Shown: in pieces, positions 34,800 through 43,177 of the stretch
How positions within the stretch are numbered: position 1 is the stretch's first letter
Layout: every line of letters starts with the position of its first letter
Origin: Desulfocorpusculum sp964414345
GTDB lineage: Bacteria > Desulfobacterota > Desulfocorpusculales > Desulfocorpusculum
Assembly (NCBI GenBank): GCA_964414345.1
Contig: CAYPWF010000001.1
Coordinates: 66,562 to 130,561 of the forward strand
Reading direction: 5' to 3'
Length of the DNA: 64,000 bases
Program-made: the position numbers and the translations under genes
Notes under the pieces: model-generated
Told to the model about the DNA's origin: nothing
The model's database searches: none
Seen by the model: the letters and a program-made list of their open reading frames with translations, nothing else

Positions 34800-35135
34800 T
34801 CACTGTGGAGGGAAATGTTTGCGAAAAACCTTTTTTACTTCTAAAGTGGCCTCTTTCTCAAATAACTCGAAACGATTAAGCAGTTGAGCTCCCTGCAAGG
34901 TCAGGCCAAGTCTGCGGGAGCCCTTCTTGTTTTCTACCAGGGGCCAGCCCAGAAGTTTTTCTGTCTCACGTATCTTGCCCCAGGCAGCCCTGTAAGACAT
35001 GCCCAGCTGCTTGGCGGCCCTTCGCAAAGAGCCCAATTCCGCAAGAAGAGAAAGCAACTCCTTTCGCCCCTTGCCCAAGATGAGCTCCCCGTCCTTCTCA
35101 AGCCAAAACTGCACCTTTACTCCCATTCTTGCCAT
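34800..35135 (-). CDS. ModE-like winged-helix regulator without molybdate-binding domain
   Basis: An 111-residue DNA-binding protein matching the N-terminal domain of ModE: LLSLLAELGSLRRAAKQLGMSYRAAWGKIRETEKLLGWPLVENKKGSRRLGLTLQGAQLLNRF, where residues about 35-60 are the helix-turn-helix. The C-terminal molbindin domain is absent, as in stand-alone ModE-type regulators. No molybdate transport genes lie in this window, so the ligand is unknown. The start is ATG 35135 or 35126. Divergent from the glycine-zipper lipoprotein gene. Confidence 0.85.
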   Translation of the reverse strand: MARMGVKVQFWLEKDGELILGKGRKELLSLLAELGSLRRAAKQLGMSYRAAWGKIRETEKLLGWPLVENKKGSRRLGLTLQGAQLLNRFELFEKEATLEVKKVFRKHFPPQ

Positions 35136-35261
35136 CCTGTCCCGGCTTATATCATGCAGCGGCCTTTGGGGCAAGAACTGGGTAAAAAACTTTCCATGTA
35201 ATCCTGTGCAACCCCTTAAGCGTCCCAAAAAACGAAGGTCTGTTGCGGCAGGAGGTCTATC

Positions 35262-35822
35262 ATGAAAAAAGCAAGAGTGCTCATGGCGGTTTTTTTGGGT
35301 GTCCTGCCCTTTACATGGGGATGTGCAACCTATGACAGCAGCGTTCCGGCTAGCACCGGTATAGGTGCAGCAGGAGGAGCGCTCATTGGTTACGGACTCA
35401 CCGGTACGGCTGCCGGAGCAGCTGCCGGAGCTGGGGCAGGAGCTCTGGCCGGAGCTTTGACCGGGGTGGCCATTGATGAGAGCAGAAGGGCCAGTGCAGC
35501 GGCCCCAACCCCTTATCCCCCGGCTGCCACCCCACCTCCCCCGAGGTATGCAGCCACTGTGGATCCAACCCGGGGCGAGCTGCTGAATCATACTGGGTGG
35601 AGACTGAAGGTGTATGTTGATGAGTCCACAGAGCCGATTTGGATTGAGCCTGGGAGCAGAATTCCATTGGATCTGGACGTGGGCAGTCACGACATAATGG
35701 CCACAGCTTATGTGGAGACCAAATTTGGCGAGAGGGTGGTTGGATCATACAGACGCCAGATCGAGGTGGATCCCAGGGGATCTGGCTGGAGCCTGAGACT
35801 GGAAGAAAGGATGTTCCGCTAG
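35262..35822 (+). CDS. Glycine-zipper lipoprotein
   Basis: A 186-residue lipoprotein. The signal ends in the lipobox FTWGC (cysteine 21). Residues about 32-73 form a Gly/Ala-rich zipper (GIGAAGGALIGYGLTGTAAGAAAGAGAGAL...), likely membrane-inserting. A Pro/Ala-rich linker follows, then a beta domain (GWRLKVYVDESTEPIWIEPGSRIPLDLDVGSH). Probably in the outer membrane. AGGAGGT lies 5 bases before the ATG. Confidence 0.85.
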   Translation: MKKARVLMAVFLGVLPFTWGCATYDSSVPASTGIGAAGGALIGYGLTGTAAGAAAGAGAGALAGALTGVAIDESRRASAAAPTPYPPAATPPPPRYAATVDPTRGELLNHTGWRLKVYVDESTEPIWIEPGSRIPLDLDVGSHDIMATAYVETKFGERVVGSYRRQIEVDPRGSGWSLRLEERMFR

Positions 35823-35844
35823 CTCTAGGTTTTTCTCCAAAGAG

Positions 35845-35985
35845 GAGGCTTGGGGGGCTTGGGCCTCCGAAGCCTCCAACTTTGGAGTATTCTTCAAAGC
35901 CTTTGACTTTGGGGACCGCCCCTCAAGCCCCTGGTCAGGCTTTGGCATATTCCGACTCAAACCAGGGCCGAACCTGAAACCAACC
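35845..35985 (-). repeat. Palindrome-headed intergenic element, copy H (headless)
   Basis: Read on the minus strand it matches the body and tail of the dispersed family (GACTCAAACCAGGG on the plus strand, CTCAAGCCCC, then CTTTGGAGTATTCTTC), but the palindromic head is missing and replaced by unrelated sequence near 35985. Confidence 0.55.
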
Positions 35986-36089
35986 TGACTTCCCCCTCCT
36001 CGGATTTGACACTCTTTGAGCAGCCGGTTAGAATGCCCGCGGTGGTAGCCAAGGGTCGACCGACTAATCAGTGACTGGGAGGAGCGCTC

Positions 36090-36833
36090 ATGCTTTTGGA
36101 GGGGAAAAACGCTATTGTCACAGGCGGGAGTCGTGGAATAGGAACTGCCATATGTTTGGATCTGGCGGCCAACGGGGCCAATGTAGCCCTCAACTTCCGC
36201 AAGTCGGCCACTGAAGCCCAACACGTTGTGGATGAAATCAAAAGAATGGGGCGCAAGGCCTTGGCCGTTCAGGCGGATGTCTCAAGTTTCGAAGACGCCC
36301 AACGCATGGTCCGGCAGGTCATAGAAGAATTCGGATCCTTGGAAATCCTGGTGAACAATGCCGGCATCAACTGGGACGGGGTCATATGGAAAATGAGCGA
36401 AGAGCAATGGGACGCCGTTATAAACATCGACCTAAAGGGGACCTTCAACTACTGCAGAGCCGTAGCACCTATTTTCAGGGATCAGAAATACGGCAAGATA
36501 GTGAACATCACCTCCATAAACGGGATGAGGGGTAAATTCGGCCAGACCAATTACTCTGCAGCCAAGGCCGGGGTTATCGGCTTCACCAAGGCCCTGGCCA
36601 AAGAGTTGGGCAGATCCAACGTGAACGTCAATGCCGTGGCCCCGGGCTTTATTCTCACAGAGATGTACGAGACGGTTCCAGAGGAGGTAAAGCAACAGGC
36701 CCTGGCCGAGATAGCACTGGGCAGGGCCGGAAAACCTGAAGAAGTGGCTTGGGTGGTCTCTTTTCTCTGTTCCGAGAAATCCCGCCATATAACCGGGGAG
36801 TGCGTGCAGGTCTCAGGTGGGCAATACATCTGA
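36090..36833 (+). CDS. fabG: SDR-family 3-oxoacyl-ACP / acetoacetyl-CoA reductase
   Basis: A 247-residue classical short-chain dehydrogenase. The cofactor motif is VTGGSRGIGTAI (residues 10-21), the NNAG motif LVNNAGIN, catalytic serine in NITSING, and YxxxK in NYSAAKAGVIGFTKAL; it ends in VSGGQYI. The profile fits FabG/PhaB reductases using NADPH. It stands alone, so fatty-acid synthesis or another 3-ketoacyl reduction cannot be distinguished. GGGAGGAG lies 5 bases before the ATG. Confidence 0.9.
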   Translation: MLLEGKNAIVTGGSRGIGTAICLDLAANGANVALNFRKSATEAQHVVDEIKRMGRKALAVQADVSSFEDAQRMVRQVIEEFGSLEILVNNAGINWDGVIWKMSEEQWDAVINIDLKGTFNYCRAVAPIFRDQKYGKIVNITSINGMRGKFGQTNYSAAKAGVIGFTKALAKELGRSNVNVNAVAPGFILTEMYETVPEEVKQQALAEIALGRAGKPEEVAWVVSFLCSEKSRHITGECVQVSGGQYI

Positions 36834-37384
36834 CTCTCCATAGGGGCACGTGGGGCCGACTAATCCAGGCTATCACAAGGTGATGGCATTTCCTGGAGCT
36901 GCTTGCCCTCCCCGCTTGGAGCAGGAAGGGTGGAGGCGTCTCCATCTTCAAGGATTTGGACCTGGGGCTTTCTCACCTGGGGAGGGGTGAAGGGGACAGA
37001 CTGAAGTGAAGAGAAATATCCTCACCCCCGTGACTAACTGCAATTCAGGGACACCTCCAGCCCGCATGATTCACGATTAGTGGATAATGTGGGCTATCTT
37101 TATGACATGTTTGCATACTCAAAAACACCCTGCCTTTCGGTTTCAGCTTCGCTCGTGCTTTGAATCAGAATGTGTCGAAGTGTACCGGGGGCTTGGGGGT
37201 GCGAGCCCCAAAAGTTGAGAAACTTAGAGAATGATCCGGGCTGGAGATTCAAAGCTCAGGGGCCAAGCCCCTTCTATTCGGCTAATCACCTTTTGGGGGA
37301 ATAATATGCGACCGAGTGTCCGGGGCTTCGGCCTGGTTGGGGTGCTTTCTGTTAGGACTCGGGTGAGTCATACAGGGTAGCGGT
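36834..37384. other. Gene-free stretch, 551 bases
   Basis: The last third holds repeat copy D. The first 220 bases show no gene or repeat, and the final 140 bases before the GT9 gene show no clear promoter. Confidence 0.5.
37059..37241 (+). repeat. Palindrome-headed intergenic element, copy D
   Basis: Starts CAGCCCGCATGATTCACG and ends GATCCGGGCTGG, so the ends form a short terminal inverted repeat (AGCCCG/CGGGCT), the feature that best suggests a miniature mobile element. The internal GGGGGCTTGGGGG...AGCCCC hairpin and GTGTACC are shared with the other copies. No reading frame. Confidence 0.75.
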
Positions 37385-38383
37385 ATGGGCTTGGAAGGGG
37401 CAGGCCCTAAGCAAGTGGGCCGTGTCTTGGTTAGAAGGGTCTGTGGGCTGGGAGACTTGATTCTGACCATCCCCTGGCTCATTGCCTTAAGGGGAGTCCA
37501 CCCCGGGTGGTCCATACATGCACTTTGCAGTGCCCAGCATGCCGAGTTCCTGAAGGACATGGGGATTCTCCATGAGGCCTTTCCAGAGGAGGGCTCGGGC
37601 TGGCACCATCTCTTCTCTGCCCAGGGTGATGGGCCCACATGTAAACTAAGACCAGACCCATCCTGGTACGATCAGATTTACCTCTTTCTATCAGATCCTC
37701 AGGCACCCCTGGCCCTGGCCCTGGAAAAGCGAGTGGGGAAACGGGTCAGGGTGCTTCCTGCCAGACCCTCCCTGTCTGATCCCGTTCACGCCTCTCTTGT
37801 GCCCTTTAAAGCCATGGGGATGGAGTTCAAAAAAAAGCTGTCAGTGGGTTTGGGGAGTCACATAGCTGAAAGGAGTCAGGAGTGCTTCCTAGTGCATCCT
37901 GGGAGCGGTTCCAGGCTTAAGAACTGGCCCCCCGAGAGGTTCGCCTCCCTCATGGAAAAGATCTCCACGGCCTGCCCATGGGCTCATTGGAGAATCATCC
38001 AGGGCCCAGCAGACCAGGAGCCCGTTGGGCGGCTCTGCGGGCTTTGGAAGGGCCCTGTGGAGATTCTCAGGACATCCAGCCTCTCCTGGCTGGCCCGGCA
38101 GATAGAGGGGAGTTCTCTTTTTGTGGGGAACGACTCAGGCGTGACCCATCTGGCAGCCTTCCTAGGGGTACGCACTCTGGCCATTTTCGGCCCCAGCGAT
38201 CCTGACAGGTGGGCTCCCCTGGGAAGCAGGGTACAGGTGGTCTTCAGGCCGGAGCATTGCCGGCCCTGCCACCAGGCCAGGGAGCAACCCCAGTGTGCCC
38301 CACCATGCCAGCGGTTCCCGTCTGTTGAAGAGGCATGGGAAAGGTTCCTCTACCTGGGGCTCTTGCCCGGTTCCGGGCCGTAG
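37385..38383 (+). CDS. Glycosyltransferase family 9 (heptosyltransferase-like)
   Basis: A 332-residue GT9 protein. The N-terminal VRRVCGLGDLILTIPWLIAL is the family start; the middle has VHPGSGSRLKNWPPERFASL and the C-terminal donor-binding part FVGNDSGVTHLAAFLGVRTLAIFGPSDPDRWAPLG. Such enzymes add heptose or other sugars to LPS core. A C-terminal cluster of five cysteines and histidines (EHCRPCHQAREQPQCAPPC) is less usual. It is an isolated gene, consistent with Gram-negative envelope synthesis. The ribosome site is weak. Confidence 0.9.
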   Translation: MGLEGAGPKQVGRVLVRRVCGLGDLILTIPWLIALRGVHPGWSIHALCSAQHAEFLKDMGILHEAFPEEGSGWHHLFSAQGDGPTCKLRPDPSWYDQIYLFLSDPQAPLALALEKRVGKRVRVLPARPSLSDPVHASLVPFKAMGMEFKKKLSVGLGSHIAERSQECFLVHPGSGSRLKNWPPERFASLMEKISTACPWAHWRIIQGPADQEPVGRLCGLWKGPVEILRTSSLSWLARQIEGSSLFVGNDSGVTHLAAFLGVRTLAIFGPSDPDRWAPLGSRVQVVFRPEHCRPCHQAREQPQCAPPCQRFPSVEEAWERFLYLGLLPGSGP

Positions 38384-38845
38384 GGGCTGCTTTCACATCC
38401 CCCTGCAATGGGTTTTTGGCCTTTGGTTTCGATGGGGCCCATTTTTTTATATGCGCCCGTAAAACCGGGCGAACCCAAAACCTGACGGGAGGGGATAAAG
38501 CTTGTCTGGTCTATTCCGTCTATTCGGCCTGTTCGGTCTGTGCGGGTTTCGACGGGGCAGGGTTTACCCGAGCCGGTAAAACCAAACCTCCAACCAAACG
38601 CATCCCCAATGCCAACCCCCACGGGAGGGGTTAAACCCCTCCCCTACGTGGCCCCAACAATTTCAATTGGTTGGAGTGTAATTTCGACGGGGCGGGGTTT
38701 ACCCCAGCCCGTGAAACGGGGCAAACCAAAAAAAACATGGCCGGGACAACCCCCGCCCCTACAACAACATCTTCTGATATCAATGGGTTGTACGTTTACT
38801 TTGTTGGGGGCTGGATTTACCCCGCCCCCAACTTCCAAGAAGCTG
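38384..38845. repeat. GC-palindrome repeat block 1
   Basis: Intergenic block built from GGGGCGGGGTTTACCCC-type and GGGAGGGG(A/T)TAAACCCCTCCC-type palindromes, linked by CCAACCAAACxxA and CAATTTCAATTGGTTGG stretches. A short run of TCTATTCGG-like 9-10 base repeats lies at about 38510-38545. The same ingredients form blocks at 54110-54535 and 63590-64000. No coding potential. Confidence 0.75.
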
Positions 38846-39640
38846 CTATTTGGCGACTTGCTTTTTTCTGTACTGGGCGTATGCGTCCTTGACCGCCTCA
38901 TAAGGGTCCAAGGCCGCTTTTATAAGGTCCTCATACTCCCCGAGTTGCAGGGATTGCTCGTTGGTGTACCTGGTGGCGCTGGCTGCAAGCACCCACTCTG
39001 CCCCAGGAAGAAGCCAGTTTACTGGGTTCATGAAGCTGTCGGCGGCCATACCCACCGTGTCCCTGGCAGAGGACGCCCCGAGAAAGGGCCATACGAAATA
39101 AAACCCGTGGTCCAAGCCGTACCAACCCAAGGTTTGACCAAAATCCTCCTCGCGGGGTTTGAGGTTTATGTAATCCGCCGCATCCACCAAGCCCCCGAAA
39201 CCAAAGGTGGAGTTTATAAGGAAACGGGCCAGCTCAATGCCTGCATTTTCAAATTTCAGCTGGAATACATTGTTCAGGAACCTGACGGGCATGACTGCAT
39301 TGTTAAAGGCATTTCTAAAACAAATTCTAAAATCTTCCGGTATAACTGCGTTAAAACCTGTGGCAAAAGGTTTGAAAACCCAAAAGTAGAATCGATCGTT
39401 GAAAGTGAACATGGCCCTGTTCCAAGGCTCCAATGGATCCGGGATCTCCACCTCTTCTGCCTCTTTTAGGGGACCAGCCTTTTCCCGGGCGCCGCTTTGG
39501 GCAAAAGCCGCTATGCCTGCCCCAGTGTTCTCAAGAGAGCCTGACTCAGTGGCGGTAGCCAAACCCTGCGCCCAAGCCCCGCCCAGCAAAAGAATCCCCA
39601 AGACTCCCCCAAACCAGATGCCCAAGGCTCTTGATCCCAT
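38846..39640 (-). CDS. mlaA: MlaA-family outer-membrane phospholipid-trafficking protein
   Basis: A 264-residue MlaA/VacJ protein. It has an N-terminal signal peptide but no lipobox cysteine (cleavage near GAWAQG), so it may not be lipidated. The core begins IPDPLEPWNRAMFTFNDRFYFWVFKP, then NAFNNAVMPVRFLNNVFQLK, RFLINSTFGFGGLVDAAD and REEDFGQTLGWYGLDHGFYFVWPFLG, all family hallmarks. It removes phospholipids from the outer leaflet. ATG 39640 has AAGGAGGGG upstream; the ATG 30 bases earlier is less likely. No mla transporter genes are nearby. Confidence 0.92.
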   Translation of the reverse strand: MGSRALGIWFGGVLGILLLGGAWAQGLATATESGSLENTGAGIAAFAQSGAREKAGPLKEAEEVEIPDPLEPWNRAMFTFNDRFYFWVFKPFATGFNAVIPEDFRICFRNAFNNAVMPVRFLNNVFQLKFENAGIELARFLINSTFGFGGLVDAADYINLKPREEDFGQTLGWYGLDHGFYFVWPFLGASSARDTVGMAADSFMNPVNWLLPGAEWVLAASATRYTNEQSLQLGEYEDLIKAALDPYEAVKDAYAQYRKKQVAK

Positions 39641-39741
39641 TTCCCCTCCTTGCTGTCTCGGCCTCATCAAGCCGCATTATTAAAAGCTCTTGTGGCCCGC
39701 CCCTGCTGAGCGAGGCAAGCATAAACTTATTTGAAAAACAT

Positions 39742-39779
39742 CTCAAGCTTTTTTTCGGTTGCATTACAAAAAACTTGAG
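39742..39779. terminator. Possible bidirectional hairpin between mlaA and livF
   Basis: CTCAAG-C-TTTTTT at 39742-39754 pairs with AAAAAACTTGAG at 39768-39779. The stem is AT-rich, so this is a weak terminator candidate at the 3' side of the liv operon. Confidence 0.3.
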
Positions 39780-39806
39780 GGAATCCTGTCTGCTTGTTCT
39801 TTTCAC

Positions 39807-40511
39807 TCAAAGTCCCAGATAGGCCTTCCGAATATGATCCTCCCCAAGAAGCCCCTCTCCTTCCCCTTCCATGAGCACAGAGCCGTTTTCCAACACGTAA
39901 CCCCGGCTGGAGAGTTTGAGGGCGTGAAACACGTTTTGTTCTACCAAAAGCACCATGGTGCCGGCCCTGTTGATCCTGGCAACGGTCTCGAAAATCATGG
40001 AGACCAGAAGTGGAGACAGCCCCAGGGAAGGCTCATCCAGCATCAGGAGCTTAGGCTTGGACATGAGACCTCGTGCTATGGCCAGCATCTGTTGCTCTCC
40101 GCCGCTTAAGGTTCCGGCCTTCTGGGAAAGTCTCTCTTGGAGTCTGGGGAAAAGGCCGAATATTTCCTCTAAGGTCTGAGCTCTAAGCTTCTTGACCCTG
40201 GGGAACTGAGCCCCCATTTCCAGGTTTTCCTTGACTGTCATGTGGGGGAAGATCTGCCTTCCCTCGGGAACCTGGCTTATGCCCAGTTCCACAACTTGAG
40301 AGGGGTTCAGGCGGCACAGATCCTGTCCTTGAAATTTGATGGATCCCCTGCGCGGCCTTAGAAGACCTGAGATGCTTCTAAGGGTGGTGGATTTGCCGGC
40401 TCCGTTGGAGCCGATGAGGGCCACCATCTCGGCTGGCAGAACCTTGAGACTAACCTGCCGTAGGGCCTGCATGTCCCCGTAGAAAACATCAATAGCTTCA
40501 ATTTCCAGCAT
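39807..40511 (-). CDS. livF: Branched-chain amino-acid type ABC transporter ATPase LivF
   Basis: A 234-residue ABC ATPase. Walker A is GSNGAGKSTT, the signature LSGGEQQMLAIARGL, Walker B LLMLDEPSLGLSP, and the switch histidine is replaced by glutamine in LLVEQNVF, usual for LivF. It ends with the family HIRKAYLGL. It overlaps livG by 14 bases. Energises uptake of branched-chain amino acids or similar small acids. Confidence 0.94.
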   Translation of the reverse strand: MLEIEAIDVFYGDMQALRQVSLKVLPAEMVALIGSNGAGKSTTLRSISGLLRPRRGSIKFQGQDLCRLNPSQVVELGISQVPEGRQIFPHMTVKENLEMGAQFPRVKKLRAQTLEEIFGLFPRLQERLSQKAGTLSGGEQQMLAIARGLMSKPKLLMLDEPSLGLSPLLVSMIFETVARINRAGTMVLLVEQNVFHALKLSSRGYVLENGSVLMEGEGEGLLGEDHIRKAYLGL

Positions 40512-41229
40512 CCAAGAACTCCCTGCCCAGGTAAGCCTCCACCACCTGGGGATCCCTGACCACTTCCTGCGGTAGACCTTCAGCTATTTTCCTGCCATAG
40601 TTGATAACCACAACCCGCTGGGCCAGGGCCATGAGGCCCCTCATAACGTGCTCTATCAGCAGGATGCTCACTCCCCTTGCATTTATTTCTTTGAGCAATC
40701 TGACCATCTCGTCCACGTCAGATGGATTTAGACCCCCCATCACCTCGTCCAGCAGAAGGATCTCCGGCCTGGTGGCCAAGGCTCTGGCCAGTTCCAGTCT
40801 TTTCCTGAGGGCCAAGGGAAGGCTTCCGGCTTTTTCTTGGGAAAGCTCTGCAAGTCCGGCGAACTCCAAGGTGGATTGAGCCAATCTGCGGGCCCCTGTC
40901 AGGGAGCTCTCTCTGAGCATGGCTCCCACCATAACATTATCCAAAACGCTCACATTCAGAAACGGTCTTACGATCTGAAAAGTGCGCGCCATGCCCAGGC
41001 GGCAGATCTGGTGTGGTCTTAGACCCTTTACAGATCTGCCTTTAAGGCTAACCTCCCCTTTGTCAATGGACAAGAAACCAGTCAGGCAATGAAACACCGT
41101 GGTCTTGCCTGCCCCGTTGGGCCCTATAAGACCCAGGATCTCACCCTCTTGCATCTCGAAGGAGAGCTCCGCCACAGCGCAAAGCCCTCCGAAATGCTTT
41201 TCAAGCTTTTCCACCTCAAGCAGCTTCAT
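40498..41229 (-). CDS. livG: Branched-chain amino-acid type ABC transporter ATPase LivG
   Basis: A 243-residue ABC ATPase: Walker A GPNGAGKTTVF, the LivG-type MARTFQIVRPF, Walker B ILLLDEVMGGLNP and LIEHVM. The signature motif reads LPLALRKRLELARAL, where the usual LSGGQ-like sequence is weakened (LivG proteins often have LPYGxQRRLEIARAL). It overlaps livM by 4 bases and livF by 14. Confidence 0.93.
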   Translation of the reverse strand: MKLLEVEKLEKHFGGLCAVAELSFEMQEGEILGLIGPNGAGKTTVFHCLTGFLSIDKGEVSLKGRSVKGLRPHQICRLGMARTFQIVRPFLNVSVLDNVMVGAMLRESSLTGARRLAQSTLEFAGLAELSQEKAGSLPLALRKRLELARALATRPEILLLDEVMGGLNPSDVDEMVRLLKEINARGVSILLIEHVMRGLMALAQRVVVINYGRKIAEGLPQEVVRDPQVVEAYLGREFLDAGN

Positions 41230-42191
41230 GGCTCCAATCTCAAAACAGGACCGATGGCCTTTTTGAGGTATACGAGTATTCCTTCTCTCATAAACAAGAC
41301 CACCAGGATGGCCAGCACTCCATAAAGAATCAGGTGCAATCCCTCAAGACCTCCCCTTGCGAAGTAGGCCCTGGATATCTCCGATAGGGGAGTCAGCAGG
41401 AAAGAGCCCAAGACCGGCCCCAAGGCCGTGCCCATCCCACCGATGATGGGTCTTAGGATCAATTCTATGGAAAGCCCCATTCCCAGAACCGAGTTGGGGT
41501 TTATGTAGAAGATGTAGTTTGCGTAAAAAGTGCCTCCCAGAGATGTCATAAAAGCGCTTAGAGCTATGCCTACCATGGAATACTTGAAAGCATTCACACC
41601 AAGGGCTTCGGCTGCATCCTCGTCCTCTCTAACGGCCACCATGAATCTGCCCGCCCTTGAAAGCTCAAGAAGCCTGGCCACTCCCACAGATGCCACCATG
41701 AAGCCCAGGGAAAGGTAATAGTAGGCCACGTTTCCCCTGAACTGGAAATTCCAAAAGGAGGGCTTGAAGTCCAAGAAAATGCCTGCAAACCCCCCCAAGC
41801 TGGGAATGTGAGAGACAACCAGGCGGGAGATTTCGGCAAAGGAAATCGTAAGTATGACGAAATAAACCCCTCTCAAACCAAACCTGAAGCCCAGAAACCC
41901 TATGACCAGGCCCACCAGCATGGCCAAAAGCCCCCCCACCCACATCCCTATCCAGGGGGAGATGTTGTGGTTCATGGCCAGGTAAGTGGAGGTGTAAGCT
42001 CCTATTCCGACGTAAAGAGCGTGGCCCAAGGATATATGGCCTGTGTATCCGGTTAGAAGGTTCCAGGATTGCCCCAGGTAGGCGTAGAAAAAAATCATCA
42101 CGAATATGCCCAGCAGGTACTTGTCCAGCACAAGGGGCAAAAGCAGCAACACCACCAGGGCTGAACCCAAAATTACGTAAAGCCTCTTCAT
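41226..42191 (-). CDS. livM: Branched-chain amino-acid type ABC transporter permease LivM
   Basis: A 321-residue inner-membrane permease with about nine hydrophobic segments. The LivM landmarks QSWNLLTGYTGHISLGHALYVGIGAY and AVREDEDAAEALGVNAFKYSMVGIALSAF (the EAA-like coupling loop) are present. It pairs with LivH. It overlaps both neighbours by 4 bases. Confidence 0.94.
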   Translation of the reverse strand: MKRLYVILGSALVVLLLLPLVLDKYLLGIFVMIFFYAYLGQSWNLLTGYTGHISLGHALYVGIGAYTSTYLAMNHNISPWIGMWVGGLLAMLVGLVIGFLGFRFGLRGVYFVILTISFAEISRLVVSHIPSLGGFAGIFLDFKPSFWNFQFRGNVAYYYLSLGFMVASVGVARLLELSRAGRFMVAVREDEDAAEALGVNAFKYSMVGIALSAFMTSLGGTFYANYIFYINPNSVLGMGLSIELILRPIIGGMGTALGPVLGSFLLTPLSEISRAYFARGGLEGLHLILYGVLAILVVLFMREGILVYLKKAIGPVLRLEP

Positions 42192-43057
42192 GCCTTGCCC
42201 CCGAACAGGCCCTGAGGTTTGAACAGCATTATGGCCACCAGCAGGCCGAAGCTCACCACCTGCTTCATGGTGGCTGGCACAACCAAGGTGGAGACTGATT
42301 CAGCCACCCCCAATATCAAACCACCCACAAGAGCCCCAGGGAGGCTCCCCAACCCGCCCAGGATCACCACCACAAAGGCGGTCATCGTGAAGTCGTGGCC
42401 CAGGTGGGGGGAGGTGGCCATCAAGGGAAGAAGCAGGGCTCCGGCAGCCCCTGTGGTGGCAGCTCCCACTCCGAAGGAGAAGTTGTTGACCCGGTCAACT
42501 CGGATTCCCACCAAAAGAGCCCCAACCCTGTTGTCTGCAGCTGCCCTAATGGACTTGCCCACATCCGAATATTTCAGGAACAGGAAAACCAGCCCTGTGA
42601 TCAAAACAGCCAGGGCAAAAGCCAGAAGCCGCGAGACATCTATCATCACAGGACCAAGATGCAAGGTGGCCAGACCTAAAGCAGTCCTGGGGCTTCGCGG
42701 ATCAGGCCCAAAGCCCAAAAGAACCGCATTTTCAATGATCAGCCCTGTGGCCACCAAGGGAAGCACCTGCATGGCCTCAGGGAAATCCAAGATGCGGTTC
42801 ACCACCGTGGCCTGCACCAGATAGCCCAAGATAAACAAGGCCCCTGCAACCAGAAGCAGAGATACATAAGGGTCCAGCCCCAGCAGCACCAGGATGCCGT
42901 AGGCTATGTACATGCCTAGAACCATCATGGGGCCGTGGGCAAAATTGATAACCCCCATCACACCGAAGATGAGAGAAAGCCCAACAGCTATGAGGCCGTA
43001 CACACCCCCAAGAAGAATACCCTGCACCACCAGTTGAAGAGGCAACTCGTATTTCAT
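42188..43057 (-). CDS. livH: Branched-chain amino-acid type ABC transporter permease LivH
   Basis: A 289-residue permease with eight or so membrane helices. LivH landmarks are GLIAVGLSLIFGVMGVINFAHGPMMVLGMYIAY at the N-terminus, SIRAAADNRVGALLVGIRVDRVNNFSFGVGAA in the middle and ILGGLGSLPGALVGGLILGVAES near the end. First of the four cytoplasmic-membrane genes, separated from the binding-protein gene by a strong hairpin. Confidence 0.94.
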   Translation of the reverse strand: MKYELPLQLVVQGILLGGVYGLIAVGLSLIFGVMGVINFAHGPMMVLGMYIAYGILVLLGLDPYVSLLLVAGALFILGYLVQATVVNRILDFPEAMQVLPLVATGLIIENAVLLGFGPDPRSPRTALGLATLHLGPVMIDVSRLLAFALAVLITGLVFLFLKYSDVGKSIRAAADNRVGALLVGIRVDRVNNFSFGVGAATTGAAGALLLPLMATSPHLGHDFTMTAFVVVILGGLGSLPGALVGGLILGVAESVSTLVVPATMKQVVSFGLLVAIMLFKPQGLFGGKA

Positions 43058-43125
43058 AAGACCACACTCGGTTCTTTAAGCCTTCTTGCCCGCCTCCCAG
43101 TTCAGTCCAGTTAGCATAGACCAAC

Positions 43126-43165
43126 AAAGGGCCGGCCTACTCCCTTGGAAGCAGACCGGCCCTTT
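43126..43165 (-). terminator. Strong intercistronic hairpin between binding protein and livH
   Basis: AAAGGGCCGG (43126-43135) and CCGGCCCTTT (43156-43165) form a perfect 10-base stem with a 20-base loop. It sits directly after the binding-protein stop and lacks a long T-run. It probably causes partial termination or protects the upstream mRNA, so that more binding protein than permease is made. Confidence 0.65.
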
Positions 43166-43177
43166 CTAAAGCTAACC